DNA of 64,000 nucleotides from Arthrobacter humicola (GCF_022803015.1 NZ_JAFKON010000008.1:204880-268879); one strand, 5' to 3'. Shown: positions 53,347-63,841, numbered from the stretch's first letter. A program made the numbers and translations. The notes: generated by a model not told the origin, from the letters alone.

Positions 53347-54545
53347 CCGGGTCTGAGATGGCCGGGACTGTGCTGCCCGCGGCGGACTTCTTCGACTACG
53401 AAGCCCTGCTCAGCACGGCGGAGCGGGCCAAGCTGGCGCAGCTGCGCGAGTTCCTGGCCGCCGAGGTTGCCCCGTTCGCCACGGACTGGTGGAACAAGGC
53501 CGAATTCCCGGCCCACATCCTGCCCAAGCTGGCCGCCCTGGAGCTCAGCGCCCCGGCCCAGCGCGGCTACAGCAACCTGTTCGCCGGGATCGTCATCGCC
53601 GAGATGACCCGGGTGGACACCTCGCTCGCCACCTTCTTCCTGGTCCACCACGACCTCTTCGTGGAGTCGCTCTACGGCTTCGGCTCCGAGGAGCAGAAAG
53701 CGCGCCTGCTCGAGGACGCGGCAAGCCTGCGCACCACCGGTGCCTTTGCCCTCACGGAACCGGACCACGGCTCGGACGTTGCCGGCGGCATGGAAACCCG
53801 GGCCCGCCGGGTCCCCGGCGGCGCGGCCGGCGGCGGCGACGCCTGGGTGCTCAACGGCGCCAAGCGCTGGATCGGCAACGGGACGTTTTGCGACTACATG
53901 CTGGTCTGGGCCCGGGACGAGGCCGACGGCGGCATCCGCGGCTTCATCGTCGACGCCACCTTGCCGGGCGTGAGCCGGAGCCGGATCGAGAACAAGATTG
54001 CCCTGCGCACGGTGCAGAACGCGGACATCGTCTTCACCGACGTCCGGGTGGCCGAAACGGACCGCTTCGCCGGGATCAGCAGCTTCGAGGACACCAATGA
54101 GCTCCTGCGCGGTTCCCGGATCATGGTGGCCTGGCAGGGGGTGGGGCAGCAGCTCGCGGCGTTCGACGTCGCCCGGCAGTACGCCGTCGAACGCCAGCAG
54201 TTCGGCCGCCCGCTGGCGAAGTTCCAGCTGGTCCAGCAGCAGCTGGTCACCATGCTGGGCAACGCCGTGGCCAGCATGGGCATGATGGTCCGGATCGCCC
54301 AGTTGCAGGACGCCGGCGCCGGGGACATGCCGCAGGTGGCCCTCGCCAAGTCCTATGTCAGCGCCCGGATGCGCGAAACCGTCGCGATGGGCCGGTCCCT
54401 GCTGGGCGGCAACGGGATCGTCACCGACTACCGGATGGCCAAGATCTTCTCCGACGCCGAGGCGATCTACACCTACGAGGGCTCGTTCGAGATCAACACC
54501 CTGATCACGGGACGCGCCATCACCGGGGTGTCCGCGATCGTCTAG
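53343..54545 (+). CDS. Acyl-CoA dehydrogenase (glutaryl-CoA/short-chain type)
   Basis: 400 aa flavoprotein. [14 protein letters not shown] binds the flavin and substrate. The C-terminal helix carries [14 protein letters not shown], where Glu is the candidate catalytic base in the glutaryl-CoA/isovaleryl position. It removes two hydrogens from an acyl-CoA and passes electrons to ETF. The start overlaps the SDR stop by four bases (ATGA), so the two enzymes are coupled. Substrate is not decided. Confidence 0.92.
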   Translation: MTGSEMAGTVLPAADFFDYEALLSTAERAKLAQLREFLAAEVAPFATDWWNKAEFPAHILPKLAALELSAPAQRGYSNLFAGIVIAEMTRVDTSLATFFLVHHDLFVESLYGFGSEEQKARLLEDAASLRTTGAFALTEPDHGSDVAGGMETRARRVPGGAAGGGDAWVLNGAKRWIGNGTFCDYMLVWARDEADGGIRGFIVDATLPGVSRSRIENKIALRTVQNADIVFTDVRVAETDRFAGISSFEDTNELLRGSRIMVAWQGVGQQLAAFDVARQYAVERQQFGRPLAKFQLVQQQLVTMLGNAVASMGMMVRIAQLQDAGAGDMPQVALAKSYVSARMRETVAMGRSLLGGNGIVTDYRMAKIFSDAEAIYTYEGSFEINTLITGRAITGVSAIV

Positions 54546-54556
54546 AAGACGGCTTT

Positions 54557-54583
54557 GACCGTTTAGACCGTTTAGACCGTTTA
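54557..54583. repeat. 9-bp tandem repeat, three copies
   Basis: GACCGTTTA occurs three times in direct, uninterrupted succession (54557-54565, 54566-54574, 54575-54583), followed by a degenerate fourth unit. It lies in the 45-base gap between the convergent acyl-CoA dehydrogenase and DUF1684 genes. Probably slippage, and possibly variable in number. Confidence 0.85.
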
Positions 54584-54590
54584 GACCCGT

Positions 54591-55469
54591 TCAGAAGAGG
54601 CCGGGTTCCTTCTCGCCGGCCTCAATCTTCACATCAAGGCTGTTGTTCCGCACCGGCATGGGGCAGGTGCCGTACGGGGTGAAGGCGCTCGGGTAGTTGA
54701 TGGCCCGGTTAAAGTCCAGGACCACCGACCTATTTCCCAAGGAGTCGACGCGGGGCCTCGCGGTGGAGACCTTCCGCCACTCGTCAGTACTTTCCCCGTT
54801 GGTCTCGTCGTGGAACGTCACCGTCAGGGCGCCGAGCTTCTCCTCCTCGGCCTGCAGGTGGAACTCGTGGTCCGCGCCGGGAAGCCGGAAGACCAACTCG
54901 CCGACCGAGCGGTGGACCCCGTCCACGAGCGGGTTGGCCGTGCCGATCGGGACATCCACGGGCTCGGGATAGGGCGCGAACCTGGCCTCGATGACCAGGT
55001 CCGGGCGGAAGTCGAAGGTGGGCACGCCGTCGAACTCCGTGAACGCCGGCGACTGCGAGTCGCGCGTGCGGATGGCGTACTTGTCCGCCCGCATGGCGAG
55101 CTCCACCACCACCTGGCGGCCGTCGTCGCCGCCGTACTGGACCCACATCAGTGATTCCTCGTCGGCGAGCACGGCGCTGATGGTCCCGTCCACGGGTTCG
55201 CCGGTTTCGACGAGGGTCAGACCGTCGGACGCGGCGGCGGTGAGGAACGCCGCGGTGCCGTCTGTGGACCAGAGGCCGGGGGCGAGCTCGACGGCGGCCG
55301 GCTCGCCTTCCAGCCACTGGAAGGAGGTCAGCGTGAGCCAGCCGTGCTCGCTGGCGAGGGCCGTGTTGCGGCTGTTCCGGAAGCGTTGCCAGCGGGCCAG
55401 CTGCGGGTTCTGCACTGCATCAGGCGTGGGCTTCGAGCCAGTCCCGGTTTCAGGGTCAGGGGTGGTCAT
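54591..55469 (-). CDS. DUF1684 domain protein
   Basis: 292 aa. DUF1684 hallmarks are WLTLTSFQWLEGE at the start and the C-terminal NRAINYPSAFTPYGTCPMP. The ATG at 55469 has TTGGAGGT at good spacing. It follows the TetR gene (55489-56109) by 19 bases, so it may share its transcript. Function unknown; cytosolic, no signal peptide. Confidence 0.9.
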   Translation of the reverse strand: MTTPDPETGTGSKPTPDAVQNPQLARWQRFRNSRNTALASEHGWLTLTSFQWLEGEPAAVELAPGLWSTDGTAAFLTAAASDGLTLVETGEPVDGTISAVLADEESLMWVQYGGDDGRQVVVELAMRADKYAIRTRDSQSPAFTEFDGVPTFDFRPDLVIEARFAPYPEPVDVPIGTANPLVDGVHRSVGELVFRLPGADHEFHLQAEEEKLGALTVTFHDETNGESTDEWRKVSTARPRVDSLGNRSVVLDFNRAINYPSAFTPYGTCPMPVRNNSLDVKIEAGEKEPGLF

Positions 55470-55488
55470 GGGCACCTCCAAGGGGGTT

Positions 55489-56109
55489 TCAGCTGGTGGC
55501 GGGTGGGGTTTTGAGGCTGGCCGCCACGAGTTGGGCCGCGGTGGTTCCGGCTGCGGCGGCCGCGGCCGGGTCGCCGTCGAGCACCCCGCTTGCCAGGCCG
55601 CCGTCGAGTACCAGGGTCAGGCTGCGGGCGAGCTGGTCCGGGTCCCCGGCGCCGGCGCGTGCGGCGAGGTCCCGGATCCAGGCGCGGATCTGGCGCTTGT
55701 GGGCCACGGTCCGGTCGTGGACGCGGGTGCCGGCGGCCGACTCGGCGGCCGCGTTGATGAAGGCGCAGCCGCGGTAGCCGTCGCGCCGGCAGGCGGCTGT
55801 CAGGGCATCGAACAGGCCCACGAGCTGCTCGGCCGGGTCCTCGCCGGCGGCCTCGGCGGCGGCGTGCAGCTGCCCGGTCCAGACGCCGTCCACCTTCTCC
55901 AGGTAGGCCAGCATGAGGTCGTCCTTGGCGGGAAAGTACTTATAGAAAGTGGCTTTCGCGACGCCGGACTCGGCGATGATCGTGTCGATGCCGGCGGCCC
56001 GGAAACCCTGCGCGTAGAAGAGCCGGAAGGCCGTGGCCAGGATCTTCTCCCTGGCATGCCCGGCAGGGGTGCGGGCAGCCGGGGCGGCGGTGGCTGCTGG
56101 CGAGGTCAT
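55489..56109 (-). CDS. TetR-family regulator 1
   Basis: 206 aa. N-terminal HTH: FRLFYAQGFRAAGIDTIIAESG and VAKATFYKYFPAKDDL. The C-terminal ligand domain has the TetR_C pattern with AFINAAAES. ATG at 56109. An operator-like palindrome lies 15 bases upstream, and two related ones lie before the gene at 57983, so it may regulate both itself and that gene. DUF1684 downstream is probably cotranscribed. Confidence 0.93.
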   Translation of the reverse strand: MTSPAATAAPAARTPAGHAREKILATAFRLFYAQGFRAAGIDTIIAESGVAKATFYKYFPAKDDLMLAYLEKVDGVWTGQLHAAAEAAGEDPAEQLVGLFDALTAACRRDGYRGCAFINAAAESAAGTRVHDRTVAHKRQIRAWIRDLAARAGAGDPDQLARSLTLVLDGGLASGVLDGDPAAAAAAGTTAAQLVAASLKTPPATS

Positions 56110-56123
56110 GGCTCAATCGTACA

Positions 56124-56139
56124 CAGACAAGTCTGTCTA
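56124..56139. promoter_or_regulatory. TetR operator candidate before TetR 1
   Basis: CAGACA-AGTC-TGTCTA: the form is yAGACr, four bases, TGTCTr. The start lies 15 bases upstream of the TetR 1 ATG (56109). The same form occurs at 57906-57921 and 57941-57956. Confidence 0.75.
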
Positions 56140-56209
56140 CGCCGCAGTGTCATTCGCCCTGTGCCTCGTCAACGACGGACCGCCGGCCCGCCTCCGCCTG
56201 ATCCGGCGG

Positions 56210-56803
56210 CTACGGGCGGGCGGCCAGACCCCGCACGAGCAGCCGCCAGACCTCGCGCAGCTCGGCCCCGATGGCCGGGGCCGACCATTCCGAAGCGTGC
56301 AGCGGGTGGTGGAACCGCGCCGTGGCGTGCAGGACGGCACGGCCGGCCGGCACCGGATCCGGGACGGCGAATTCGCCGCTGCGGACGCCGTCGGCAATGA
56401 TCTCGGTGAGCGCTGCGGCCAGGTGGTCAACGTGGGCCGCCACCACTTCCCGCGCCTCGGCGGTCAGCTGGCCGAACGTGGCAAACAGCTCCGGATCGTT
56501 CAGCGCCATGCCCTGCTTGATGGCCGCGAGGCGTTCGAGCCAGCGGAGCAGGCGTTCCGCGGCAGGGCCCTCCGTATCGCGGGCAGGATCCAGCGGCTCC
56601 GCGAGGCGGTCCAGCCAGCGCCGGGCCACCGCGTCCCGCAGCGCCACCTTTGTGGGAAAGTGCCGGTAGACGCTGCCGTGGCTGACTCCCAAGGCCTTCG
56701 CGACGTCCACCACCGTGGCCTTGGCCGGTCCGAAGCGCCGCAGCACGTCTTCGGCGGCGTCGAGGATGCGCTCCTCGGTCAGGACGGCGGCTACAGGGGT
56801 CAC
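56210..56803 (-). CDS. TetR-family regulator 2
   Basis: 197 aa. HTH: AEDVLRRFGPAKATVVDVAKALG, then VSHGSVYRHFPTKVAL. GTG at 56803 overlaps the aldo/keto reductase stop by four bases (GTGA), so the pair is a coupled operon. It probably controls that operon through the palindrome at 57835-57866. Confidence 0.92.
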   Translation of the reverse strand: MTPVAAVLTEERILDAAEDVLRRFGPAKATVVDVAKALGVSHGSVYRHFPTKVALRDAVARRWLDRLAEPLDPARDTEGPAAERLLRWLERLAAIKQGMALNDPELFATFGQLTAEAREVVAAHVDHLAAALTEIIADGVRSGEFAVPDPVPAGRAVLHATARFHHPLHASEWSAPAIGAELREVWRLLVRGLAARP

Positions 56804-57816
56804 CGGCGTTCGCTGTCGAGCATGGCCATCTGGCCGGCGTCGTAGCGGGTGCCCGCGGCCGAGTCGGCGGGGACGGCGGCCTCGATCGCTGCCAGGTCCT
56901 CGGCGGAGAGGAGCAGATCGACCGCGCCCAGCGATTCGGAAAGCCGTTCCCGACGGCGGGCGCCAACGAGGGGGACGATGTCCTCGCCGCGGGACAGGAC
57001 CCAGGCGATGGCGAGCTGGGCGACGGTCGCGCCCTTGCGGTCGGCGATTTCGCGGAGCCGTTCGACGAGCTCGAGGTTCCGCTGCAGGTTCTCGCCGGAG
57101 AACCGGGGCAGGTGGGCCCGGAAGTCGCGCTGGTTCCCGGTTCCGGCGGCCGGCCAGTGGCCGGAAACCAGGCCGCGGGACAGCACGCCGTATGCCGTGA
57201 TGCCGATGCCCAGTTCGCGGGCCACCGGCAGGATGTCCTGCTCGATGCCACGGGAGAGGAGGGAGTACTCGATCTGGAGGTCCGAGACCGGGTGGACGGC
57301 GTTGGCGCGGCGCAGGGTGTCGGCGCCGACCTCCGAGAGGCCGATGTGGCGGATCAGGCCCTGCTGCACGAGCTCGGCCAGTGCTCCCACGGTTTCTTCC
57401 ACCGGAACGGACGGATCCAGGCGGGCCGGCCGGTAGATGTCCACGTAGTCGGTGCCGAGGCGCCGGAGGGTGTAGGCCAGGAAGTTCTTGATGGCCACCG
57501 GACGGGTGTCCACGCCGTTCCATCCGCCCCGGGCATCGCGCAGGACGCCGAACTTCACGCTGATCTGGGCGCTCTCGCGCCGTCGGCCGCGGATCGCGTC
57601 GCGCAGCAGCATTTCGTTGTGGCCCATGCCGTAGAAGTCGCCGGTGTCCAGCAGGGTCACGCCGGCGTCGAGGGCGGCCTGGATCGTGGCGACGCTCTCG
57701 GCGTCGTCGGCGGGGCCGTAAAGATCGGACATGCCCATCATGCCGAGGCCGATGGCGGCGGTGCTGGGGCCGGTGGAGCCCAGGGTGCGGGGGGTGCCGA
57801 GAGTAGAAGTTGTCAT
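56800..57816 (-). CDS. Aldo/keto reductase
   Basis: 338 aa (beta/alpha)8 reductase. The tetrad Asp and Tyr are in LLDTGDFYGMG and the Lys in ISVKFG. The position of the usual catalytic His in YYQHRVDP reads YRPARLDP here, so the His appears to be Ala. ATG at 57816. NADPH-binding region is VPLVGARRRERLSE. Reduces aldehydes or ketones. The tetrad His change may be a subfamily trait rather than a defect. Confidence 0.9.
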   Translation of the reverse strand: MTTSTLGTPRTLGSTGPSTAAIGLGMMGMSDLYGPADDAESVATIQAALDAGVTLLDTGDFYGMGHNEMLLRDAIRGRRRESAQISVKFGVLRDARGGWNGVDTRPVAIKNFLAYTLRRLGTDYVDIYRPARLDPSVPVEETVGALAELVQQGLIRHIGLSEVGADTLRRANAVHPVSDLQIEYSLLSRGIEQDILPVARELGIGITAYGVLSRGLVSGHWPAAGTGNQRDFRAHLPRFSGENLQRNLELVERLREIADRKGATVAQLAIAWVLSRGEDIVPLVGARRRERLSESLGAVDLLLSAEDLAAIEAAVPADSAAGTRYDAGQMAMLDSERR

Positions 57817-57834
57817 GCCATGACCATAAAACAA

Positions 57835-57866
57835 TCAGCTGACAGATTTCAAACTTTGTCAGCTGA
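57835..57866. promoter_or_regulatory. Operator palindrome before the aldo/keto reductase-TetR operon
   Basis: TCAGCTGACA (57835-57844) and its exact complement (57857-57866) are separated by 12 bases. The region overlaps a plausible -35 (TTGAAA, minus strand) and lies about 20 bases before the aldo/keto reductase ATG. TetR 2 is the likely binder. Confidence 0.7.
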
Positions 57867-57905
57867 GATGAGGCGGGCGGGGCGTCGGGCGCGCGCTTAT
57901 TGCCG

Positions 57906-57956
57906 TAGACAGGTCTGTCTGATAGCGTCATGCCCATACGTAGACGAACCTGTCTA
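57906..57956. promoter_or_regulatory. Two TetR operator candidates before the NADP-binding gene
   Basis: TAGACA-GGTC-TGTCTG (57906-57921) and TAGACG-AACC-TGTCTA (57941-57956) match the motif at 56124-56139. Centres are 35 bases apart. They lie 27 and 62 bases before the 57983 start, so TetR 1 probably regulates the NADP-binding gene 1.8 kb away. Confidence 0.75.
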
Positions 57957-57982
57957 CTCCACGACTTCAGAATGAGGACGCC

Positions 57983-58663
<681 letters not shown>

Positions 58664-58681
58664 CCCCTTCACCCGCCAAGC

Positions 58682-58727
58682 TCGCAGCAGGGGCCGTTCT
58701 GGGAGCTCGGAACGACCCCTGCTGCGA
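58682..58727 (+). terminator. 18-bp hairpin after the NADP-binding gene
   Basis: TCGCAGCAGGGGCCGTTC (58682-58699) pairs with 58710-58727 over 17 of 18 positions around a ten-base loop. It begins 19 bases past the stop. No U-tract follows. It likely ends the transcript or protects its 3' end. Confidence 0.6.
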
Positions 58728-58912
58728 ACTGGTTGGGGTCCCGGGGGTCCCCGGGGGAGGGACGTCGGGGCGGCGCGGCGGGGCATGACACTATCTGAGA
58801 CGGAATTCCAGCAGGGAGTGCCTGCGGGTAACATCCCATGGGAAGAAGTAATCGGGCTCACAGTATCCAGCGCAGTGTACGAGCCAAGTCGAACCCTCGA
58901 AAGATAGTTTCC

Positions 58913-61726
58913 ATGGCTGACACTGCAATGCATTCCGACACCGATCTTGCCGCCGAACTCCGGGCTGATGTCCGCCGGGTCTCCACCCTCCTCGGCGAAT
59001 CCCTGGTCCGCCAGCACGGCCCCGAGCTCCTGGACCTGGTGGAGCAGGTGCGCCTGCTGACCAAGGAATCCAAGGAAGCCGCCCGCGGCGGCGCCGACGC
59101 TACCGGGCCGTGGAGCTCGTACGACGTCGTCGCCCAGGTCCGCGAACTGCTCGGTTCCCTGCCGCTGGAGCAGGCCACCGACCTGGTCCGCGCCTTTGCG
59201 TTCTACTTCCACCTGGCGAACGCCGCCGAGCAGGTCCACCGGGTCCGCGGGTTGCGCACCCGGCAGGAGAAGGACGGCTGGCTCGCCAAAGCCGTGGAGG
59301 AGATCGCGGACCAGGCCGGCAACTCCGTGCTGCAGGAAGTCGTCAATGAACTCGACGTCCGCCCCATCTTCACCGCACACCCCACCGAGGCCTCCCGCCG
59401 CTCCGTGCTGGACAAAATCCGCCGGCTTTCGGATATCCTGTCCGAATCCACGGCGGAGGGCACGTCCGCGCGCCGCCGCCAGGACCGCCACCTGTCCGAA
59501 GTGATCGACCAGATGTGGCAGACGGACGAGCTCCGCCAGGTCCGGCCCACCCCCGTGGACGAGGCCCGGAACGCCATCTATTACCTCACCGGCATCCTCA
59601 GCGACGCCATGCCGGAAATGCTCTCGGACCTCTCCGAGCTGCTTGCCGAGCACGGCGTCACGCTGCCGCCGCAGAAGGCCCCAATCCGCTTCGGCTCCTG
59701 GATCGGCGGGGACCGCGACGGCAATCCCAACGTCACGGCCGCCGTCACCCGCGAAATCCTCCAGATCCAGAACCAGCACGCCGTGCGGATCAGCATCGGC
59801 CTGATCGACGGGCTCATCTCCATCCTGTCCAACTCGACCGCGCTGGCCGGGGCGGACCAGGAGCTCCTGGACTCGATCGACGTCGACCTGGGGAACCTGC
59901 CTGGCCTGGACCGCCGCGTCCTCGAGCTGAACGCTCAGGAGCCCTACCGGCTCAAACTCACCTGCATCAAGGCCAAGCTGATCAACACCGGCCGCCGGGT
60001 CGCGGCCGGATCCGCGCACGAGCCCGGCCGCGACTACACCGCCACCGCGGAGCTCCTCGCCGAGCTCGGCCTGCTCGAACGGTCGCTGCGGAACCACCAC
60101 GCGGCCCTCGCCGCCGACGGCGCCCTGTCCCGGGTCCGCCGCGCCATCGCCTCCTTCGGCCTGCACCTGGCCACCCTCGACATCCGCGAGCACGCCGACC
60201 ACCACCATGACGCCGTCGGGCAGCTCATGGACCGCCTTGGCGGGCCCGGTGTCCGGTACGCGGAACTCAGCCGCGCCGAGCGGCTCGAGGTGCTGGGCTC
60301 CGAACTTGCGTCCCGGCGCCCGCTCTCCGGCCACCCGATCAAGCTCGACGGCGTCGCCGACGGCACCTACGACGTCTTCCGGGAGATCCGCCGCGCCCTG
60401 CGCACCTACGGCCCCGACGTGATCGAGACCTACATCATCTCCATGACCCGCGGCGCGGACGACGTCCTGGCCGCGGCCGTGCTGGCCCGCGAGGCCGGCC
60501 TGGTCAGCCTGTTCGGCGAGGCGCCCTACGCCAAGATCGGCTTCGCGCCGCTGCTGGAGACCGTCGACGAACTCCGCGCCTCGGCCGAAATCGTGGACCG
60601 GCTGCTCTCCGATGCCTCCTACCGCGAACTCGTCCGGCTCCGCGGAGACGTGCAGGAAATCATGCTCGGCTACTCGGACTCCAACAAGGAATCCGGCGTC
60701 ATGACGAGCCAGTGGGAAATCTACAAGACCCAGCGCAAGCTCCGCGACGTGGCGGCCAAGCACGGAGTCCGCGTGCGCCTTTTCCACGGCCGCGGCGGCT
60801 CGGTGGGCCGCGGCGGCGGGCCGACCTACGATGCCATCATGGCCCAGCCCAACGGCGTGCTCGAGGGCGAGATCAAGTTCACCGAGCAGGGCGAGGTCAT
60901 CTCGGACAAGTACTCCCTGCCGGAGCTGGCCCGCGAAAACCTCGAGCTCTCCCTGGCCGCCGTACTGCAGGGCTCGGCCCTGCACCGCACCCCGCGCACC
61001 TCGGAGGACCAGCGGGTGCGCTACGGCCACGTCATGGAAACCGTCTCCGACGCCGCGTTTGCGCGCTACCGCACGCTGATTGATGACCCCGATCTGCCCG
61101 CCTACTTCATGGCGTCCACCCCGGTGGAGCAGCTGGGATCCCTCAACATCGGATCCCGTCCGTCCAAGCGCCCCGACTCCGGCGCCGGGCTGGAGGGTCT
61201 CCGCGCCATCCCGTGGGTGTTCGGCTGGACGCAGTCGCGGCAGATCGTGCCGGGCTGGTTCGGTGTGGGCTCCGGCCTCAAAGCCGCGCGCGAGGCCGGT
61301 AACTCGGCCCAGCTCCAGGAGATGATCGAGGGCTGGCACTTCTTCCGCTCGGTGCTTTCCAACGTTGAGATGACCCTGGCGAAGACGGACATGGACATTG
61401 CCGGCTACTACGTCTCCACCCTGGTGCCGGCGGAACTGCACCACCTGTTCCGTGCCATCCGGGCCGAATATGAGCTCACGGTCGAGGAGATCCAGAACCT
61501 TACCGGCGAGCACGTGATCCTCGATGCCCAGCCCACCCTGAAGCGCTCCCTCGAGATCCGGGACCAGTACCTCGACCCCATCAGCTACCTCCAGGTGGAA
61601 CTGCTGCGCCGCGTCCGGGCCGAGGCCGCGGAGGGCATGACCGGGGCCGAGATCGACGAACGGCTCCAGCGGGCCATGCTGATCACGGTCAACGGAGTCG
61701 CCGCCGGGCTGCGCAACACCGGGTAG
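58913..61726 (+). CDS. ppc: Phosphoenolpyruvate carboxylase
   Basis: 937 aa, a normal length. It carboxylates PEP to oxaloacetate, refilling the TCA cycle. [10 protein letters not shown] (catalytic His about 156), [24 protein letters not shown] and [15 protein letters not shown] are all intact, and GWTQSR lies near the C-terminal third. ATG at 58913 has a weak GAAAG ribosome site. It is a single gene; the CGCTCCCTCA array lies at its 3' end. With AceA/AceB it forms the anaplerotic set of this window. Confidence 0.97.
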   Translation: MADTAMHSDTDLAAELRADVRRVSTLLGESLVRQHGPELLDLVEQVRLLTKESKEAARGGADATGPWSSYDVVAQVRELLGSLPLEQATDLVRAFAFYFHLANAAEQVHRVRGLRTRQEKDGWLAKAVEEIADQAGNSVLQEVVNELDVRPIFTAHPTEASRRSVLDKIRRLSDILSESTAEGTSARRRQDRHLSEVIDQMWQTDELRQVRPTPVDEARNAIYYLTGILSDAMPEMLSDLSELLAEHGVTLPPQKAPIRFGSWIGGDRDGNPNVTAAVTREILQIQNQHAVRISIGLIDGLISILSNSTALAGADQELLDSIDVDLGNLPGLDRRVLELNAQEPYRLKLTCIKAKLINTGRRVAAGSAHEPGRDYTATAELLAELGLLERSLRNHHAALAADGALSRVRRAIASFGLHLATLDIREHADHHHDAVGQLMDRLGGPGVRYAELSRAERLEVLGSELASRRPLSGHPIKLDGVADGTYDVFREIRRALRTYGPDVIETYIISMTRGADDVLAAAVLAREAGLVSLFGEAPYAKIGFAPLLETVDELRASAEIVDRLLSDASYRELVRLRGDVQEIMLGYSDSNKESGVMTSQWEIYKTQRKLRDVAAKHGVRVRLFHGRGGSVGRGGGPTYDAIMAQPNGVLEGEIKFTEQGEVISDKYSLPELARENLELSLAAVLQGSALHRTPRTSEDQRVRYGHVMETVSDAAFARYRTLIDDPDLPAYFMASTPVEQLGSLNIGSRPSKRPDSGAGLEGLRAIPWVFGWTQSRQIVPGWFGVGSGLKAAREAGNSAQLQEMIEGWHFFRSVLSNVEMTLAKTDMDIAGYYVSTLVPAELHHLFRAIRAEYELTVEEIQNLTGEHVILDAQPTLKRSLEIRDQYLDPISYLQVELLRRVRAEAAEGMTGAEIDERLQRAMLITVNGVAAGLRNTG

Positions 61727-61734
61727 CCCCCTCC

Positions 61735-61890
61735 GACGCTCCCTCAGGTATGGCGGCCTTTCCCACGACGCTCCCTCACCTTCTGCGGGGAATTTCCAAA
61801 CGCTCCCTCAGGTCCTGCGGTTCTTCCCCGGACGCTCCCTCTCCCGGTGAGGGAGCGTTGGGGTTTTGGGTGCGGAAGGTGAGGGAGCGT
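61735..61890. repeat. Clustered CGCTCCCTCA repeat array, locus 2
   Basis: Direct copies GACGCTCCCTCA lie near 61735, 61767, 61799 and 61831. The last sits in a hairpin: ACGCTCCCTC and GAGGGAGCGT (about 61832-61858) with a seven-base loop. A further inverted unit, AAGGTGAGGGAGCGT, ends near 61890 and pairs with the direct copy at 61767 over about 18 bases. It fills the gap between ppc and the next gene and repeats the plan of locus 1. Confidence 0.82.
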
Positions 61891-61913
61891 GGCGGCGCGG
61901 CTAGGGTTGTTCC

Positions 61914-62219
61914 ATGCCGTCGTTCCAGACCAGACTGAAGATCACCGGGCTCAAGCCTGGCACCGCTCCCGAGGCCGTCATGGCCGCGGCCATCGAGGCG
62001 CTTGGGACGCGGCACCACGTCGAATCGCACCAGCTTGAGCTCGCCGGCGGCGTCCCACAGCTGAACCTGCGCTTCCTGGTCGATGCCACCGCCTACAGCG
62101 CCGAAAACAGCCAGGCGCTGGAGTCGGCAGCCATGATGCGCGACGCTGTCGAACGCGTTGCGCTCACCGGTGCGCTGACCGTGCTGCGCCGCAGCCGCGG
62201 CCGCTGGGCACCCGTCTAA
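61914..62219 (+). CDS. Small protein of unknown function
   Basis: 101 aa. The reading frame starts close past the repeat array, and its stop overlaps the DedA stop by four bases on the opposite strand. MPSFQTRLKITGLKPGTAP and LELAGGVPQLNLRFLVDATAY suggest a small alpha/beta fold. Not recognised as a known family. GC and codon usage fit the neighbours. Confidence 0.65.
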   Translation: MPSFQTRLKITGLKPGTAPEAVMAAAIEALGTRHHVESHQLELAGGVPQLNLRFLVDATAYSAENSQALESAAMMRDAVERVALTGALTVLRRSRGRWAPV

Positions 62220-62869
62220 AAGTCCAGTTCCTCGTCCGGGTCAACCACGGCGGACTCCACGGGGGAGGGGCTGCCCCGGCGCCGCGTCACGATCACGCCC
62301 ACGACCGCTCCGACCAGCAGCCCGACGCCGACGCCGATCAGGGAGCTCGCCCAGAAGGGCAGCCCGGTGGCGGAGCCCATGAAGTAGCCCAGCGCCACGG
62401 ACCAGGCTGCCCAGAGCAGGCCGCCGAGGGCCGCGCAGAGGCTGAACCCGCGGGTGGAGACGTTGGCGATGCCCGCCGCGGCCGTCGTGGCCAGCCGCCC
62501 GCCGGGGATGAAGCGGAGGCCGATGATCGCGCCGTAGGTGGAGGACCGGCCGGCTTTCGCGATCGCCGAATGCACGGCCGCGTGGAACCGGAGACCCCAT
62601 TTCCAGCGGTCGAGCACGTGGCTTAGCCGCCGTTTGAACAGCTGGAAGACAAGAAGGTCACCAAGCCATGAGGACACCGCGGCGAGGAGCACCACGAGGA
62701 ACGCGTTGATGTGGCCCTCTGCGGACAGCGCGCCGCCGGTGATGACCAGCATTTCCGAGGGGACGGGCGGGAAAATCGCATCGCCGATCACGAAGGGGAA
62801 GATCCAGAAATAGATCGCGGCGCCCCAGCTGTCCGCATTTCCGAAGTCCATGGGCACAAGGTACCGCAC
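62216..62869 (-). CDS. DedA-family membrane protein
   Basis: 217 aa from GTG 62869, or 211 aa from ATG 62851. DedA hallmarks are FPPVPSEMLVITGG, SSWLGDLLVFQL and GLRFIPGGRLATTAAAG, with about five membrane segments. DedA proteins act as lipid scramblases or flippases and support envelope integrity. It follows the pseudouridine synthase by nine bases with the GTG start. Start choice is uncertain. Confidence 0.9.
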   Translation of the reverse strand: MRYLVPMDFGNADSWGAAIYFWIFPFVIGDAIFPPVPSEMLVITGGALSAEGHINAFLVVLLAAVSSWLGDLLVFQLFKRRLSHVLDRWKWGLRFHAAVHSAIAKAGRSSTYGAIIGLRFIPGGRLATTAAAGIANVSTRGFSLCAALGGLLWAAWSVALGYFMGSATGLPFWASSLIGVGVGLLVGAVVGVIVTRRRGSPSPVESAVVDPDEELDF

Positions 62870-62878
62870 TTCCAGCCG

Positions 62879-63841
62879 CTAGCGTGCCTCGCTGAGTTCC
62901 AGTCTGCTGCGGTATTCCACCGGGCTCCCGGAGATGGGGTCCACGAAGCGGATCCCGCGGGCCAGGAGTTGCAGCGGCTTGGCGTAATTGTCCGGAGCCT
63001 TGTCCAGCAGTTTCGGGTAGAACGCATCGTTGACGATGCCGAGGCCCAGTGAGGCCATGTGCACGCGGAGCTGGTGGGTCTTCCCGGAGTGCGGCTCCAG
63101 CCGGTACAGCGCGCGGCGGTGCGGGCCGCCGTCGGCGTCGGGTGCGCCGTCGGGTGCGCCGGAAGCGTCAAACGTGCGCAGCCGCTCGATCCGGGTTTCC
63201 GCATTGGGTTCGCCATCGACAACCTCGGCCAGCAGGTAGCTGCGGGACTTGGTCATCCGGTTCCGCACCACCACAGGGAAGTCCACCGCGGGATGGCCCG
63301 GTGCGGGCTCTGCGGCGGACACACACTCGTATTCCTTCTGGACCTGGCGCTTTTCGAAGAGCACCTGGTATTTGCCCCGGGTCTCGGGGTTCGTGGAGAG
63401 CAACAGGATGCCGGCGGTCATGCGGTCCAGGCGGTGCATGGGAATCAGGTCCGGGAGGCCGAGCTGGTTCCGGAGCCGGACCAGGGCCGATTCCTGGATG
63501 TACGTCCCGCCGGGGGTGGTGGGCAGGAAGTGCGGCTTGTCCACCACCAGCAGGTGATCGTCCTGGTGCAGGATGTTCAGCTCCACCGGGATCCGGGTCT
63601 CCGGCGGCAGGGTCCGGTAGTACCAGATGAACGTGTGGTCCTGCATCGGGGTGCTGCGGTCCAGGGCGATCCCCGCCTCGCCGACGATCTCGCCGGCGTC
63701 GAACCGGTCCTCGATGCCCTGCGGATCGATGTGCCCCCAGCGGTGCATCATGTAGTCCAGCGCGGTCTCCCAGGGACCCTCGTCCGGCAGGCGCAGACGG
63801 GTCGCATTGACGCCGTCGCGCACGGGAAGGGGGGATTGCAT
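62879..63841 (-). CDS. RNA pseudouridine synthase, RluA family
   Basis: 320 aa. The catalytic Asp is in MHRLDRMTAGILLL. The other motifs are HSGKTHQLRVHMASLG near the C-terminus and LLVVDKPHFLPTTPGG at the core start. It converts uridine to pseudouridine in rRNA or tRNA. The N-terminal ~90 residues are an extra domain seen in actinobacterial homologues. ATG at 63841 is preferred over the in-frame GTG at 63844. Which RNA it modifies is not clear. Confidence 0.92.
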   Translation of the reverse strand: MQSPLPVRDGVNATRLRLPDEGPWETALDYMMHRWGHIDPQGIEDRFDAGEIVGEAGIALDRSTPMQDHTFIWYYRTLPPETRIPVELNILHQDDHLLVVDKPHFLPTTPGGTYIQESALVRLRNQLGLPDLIPMHRLDRMTAGILLLSTNPETRGKYQVLFEKRQVQKEYECVSAAEPAPGHPAVDFPVVVRNRMTKSRSYLLAEVVDGEPNAETRIERLRTFDASGAPDGAPDADGGPHRRALYRLEPHSGKTHQLRVHMASLGLGIVNDAFYPKLLDKAPDNYAKPLQLLARGIRFVDPISGSPVEYRSRLELSEAR

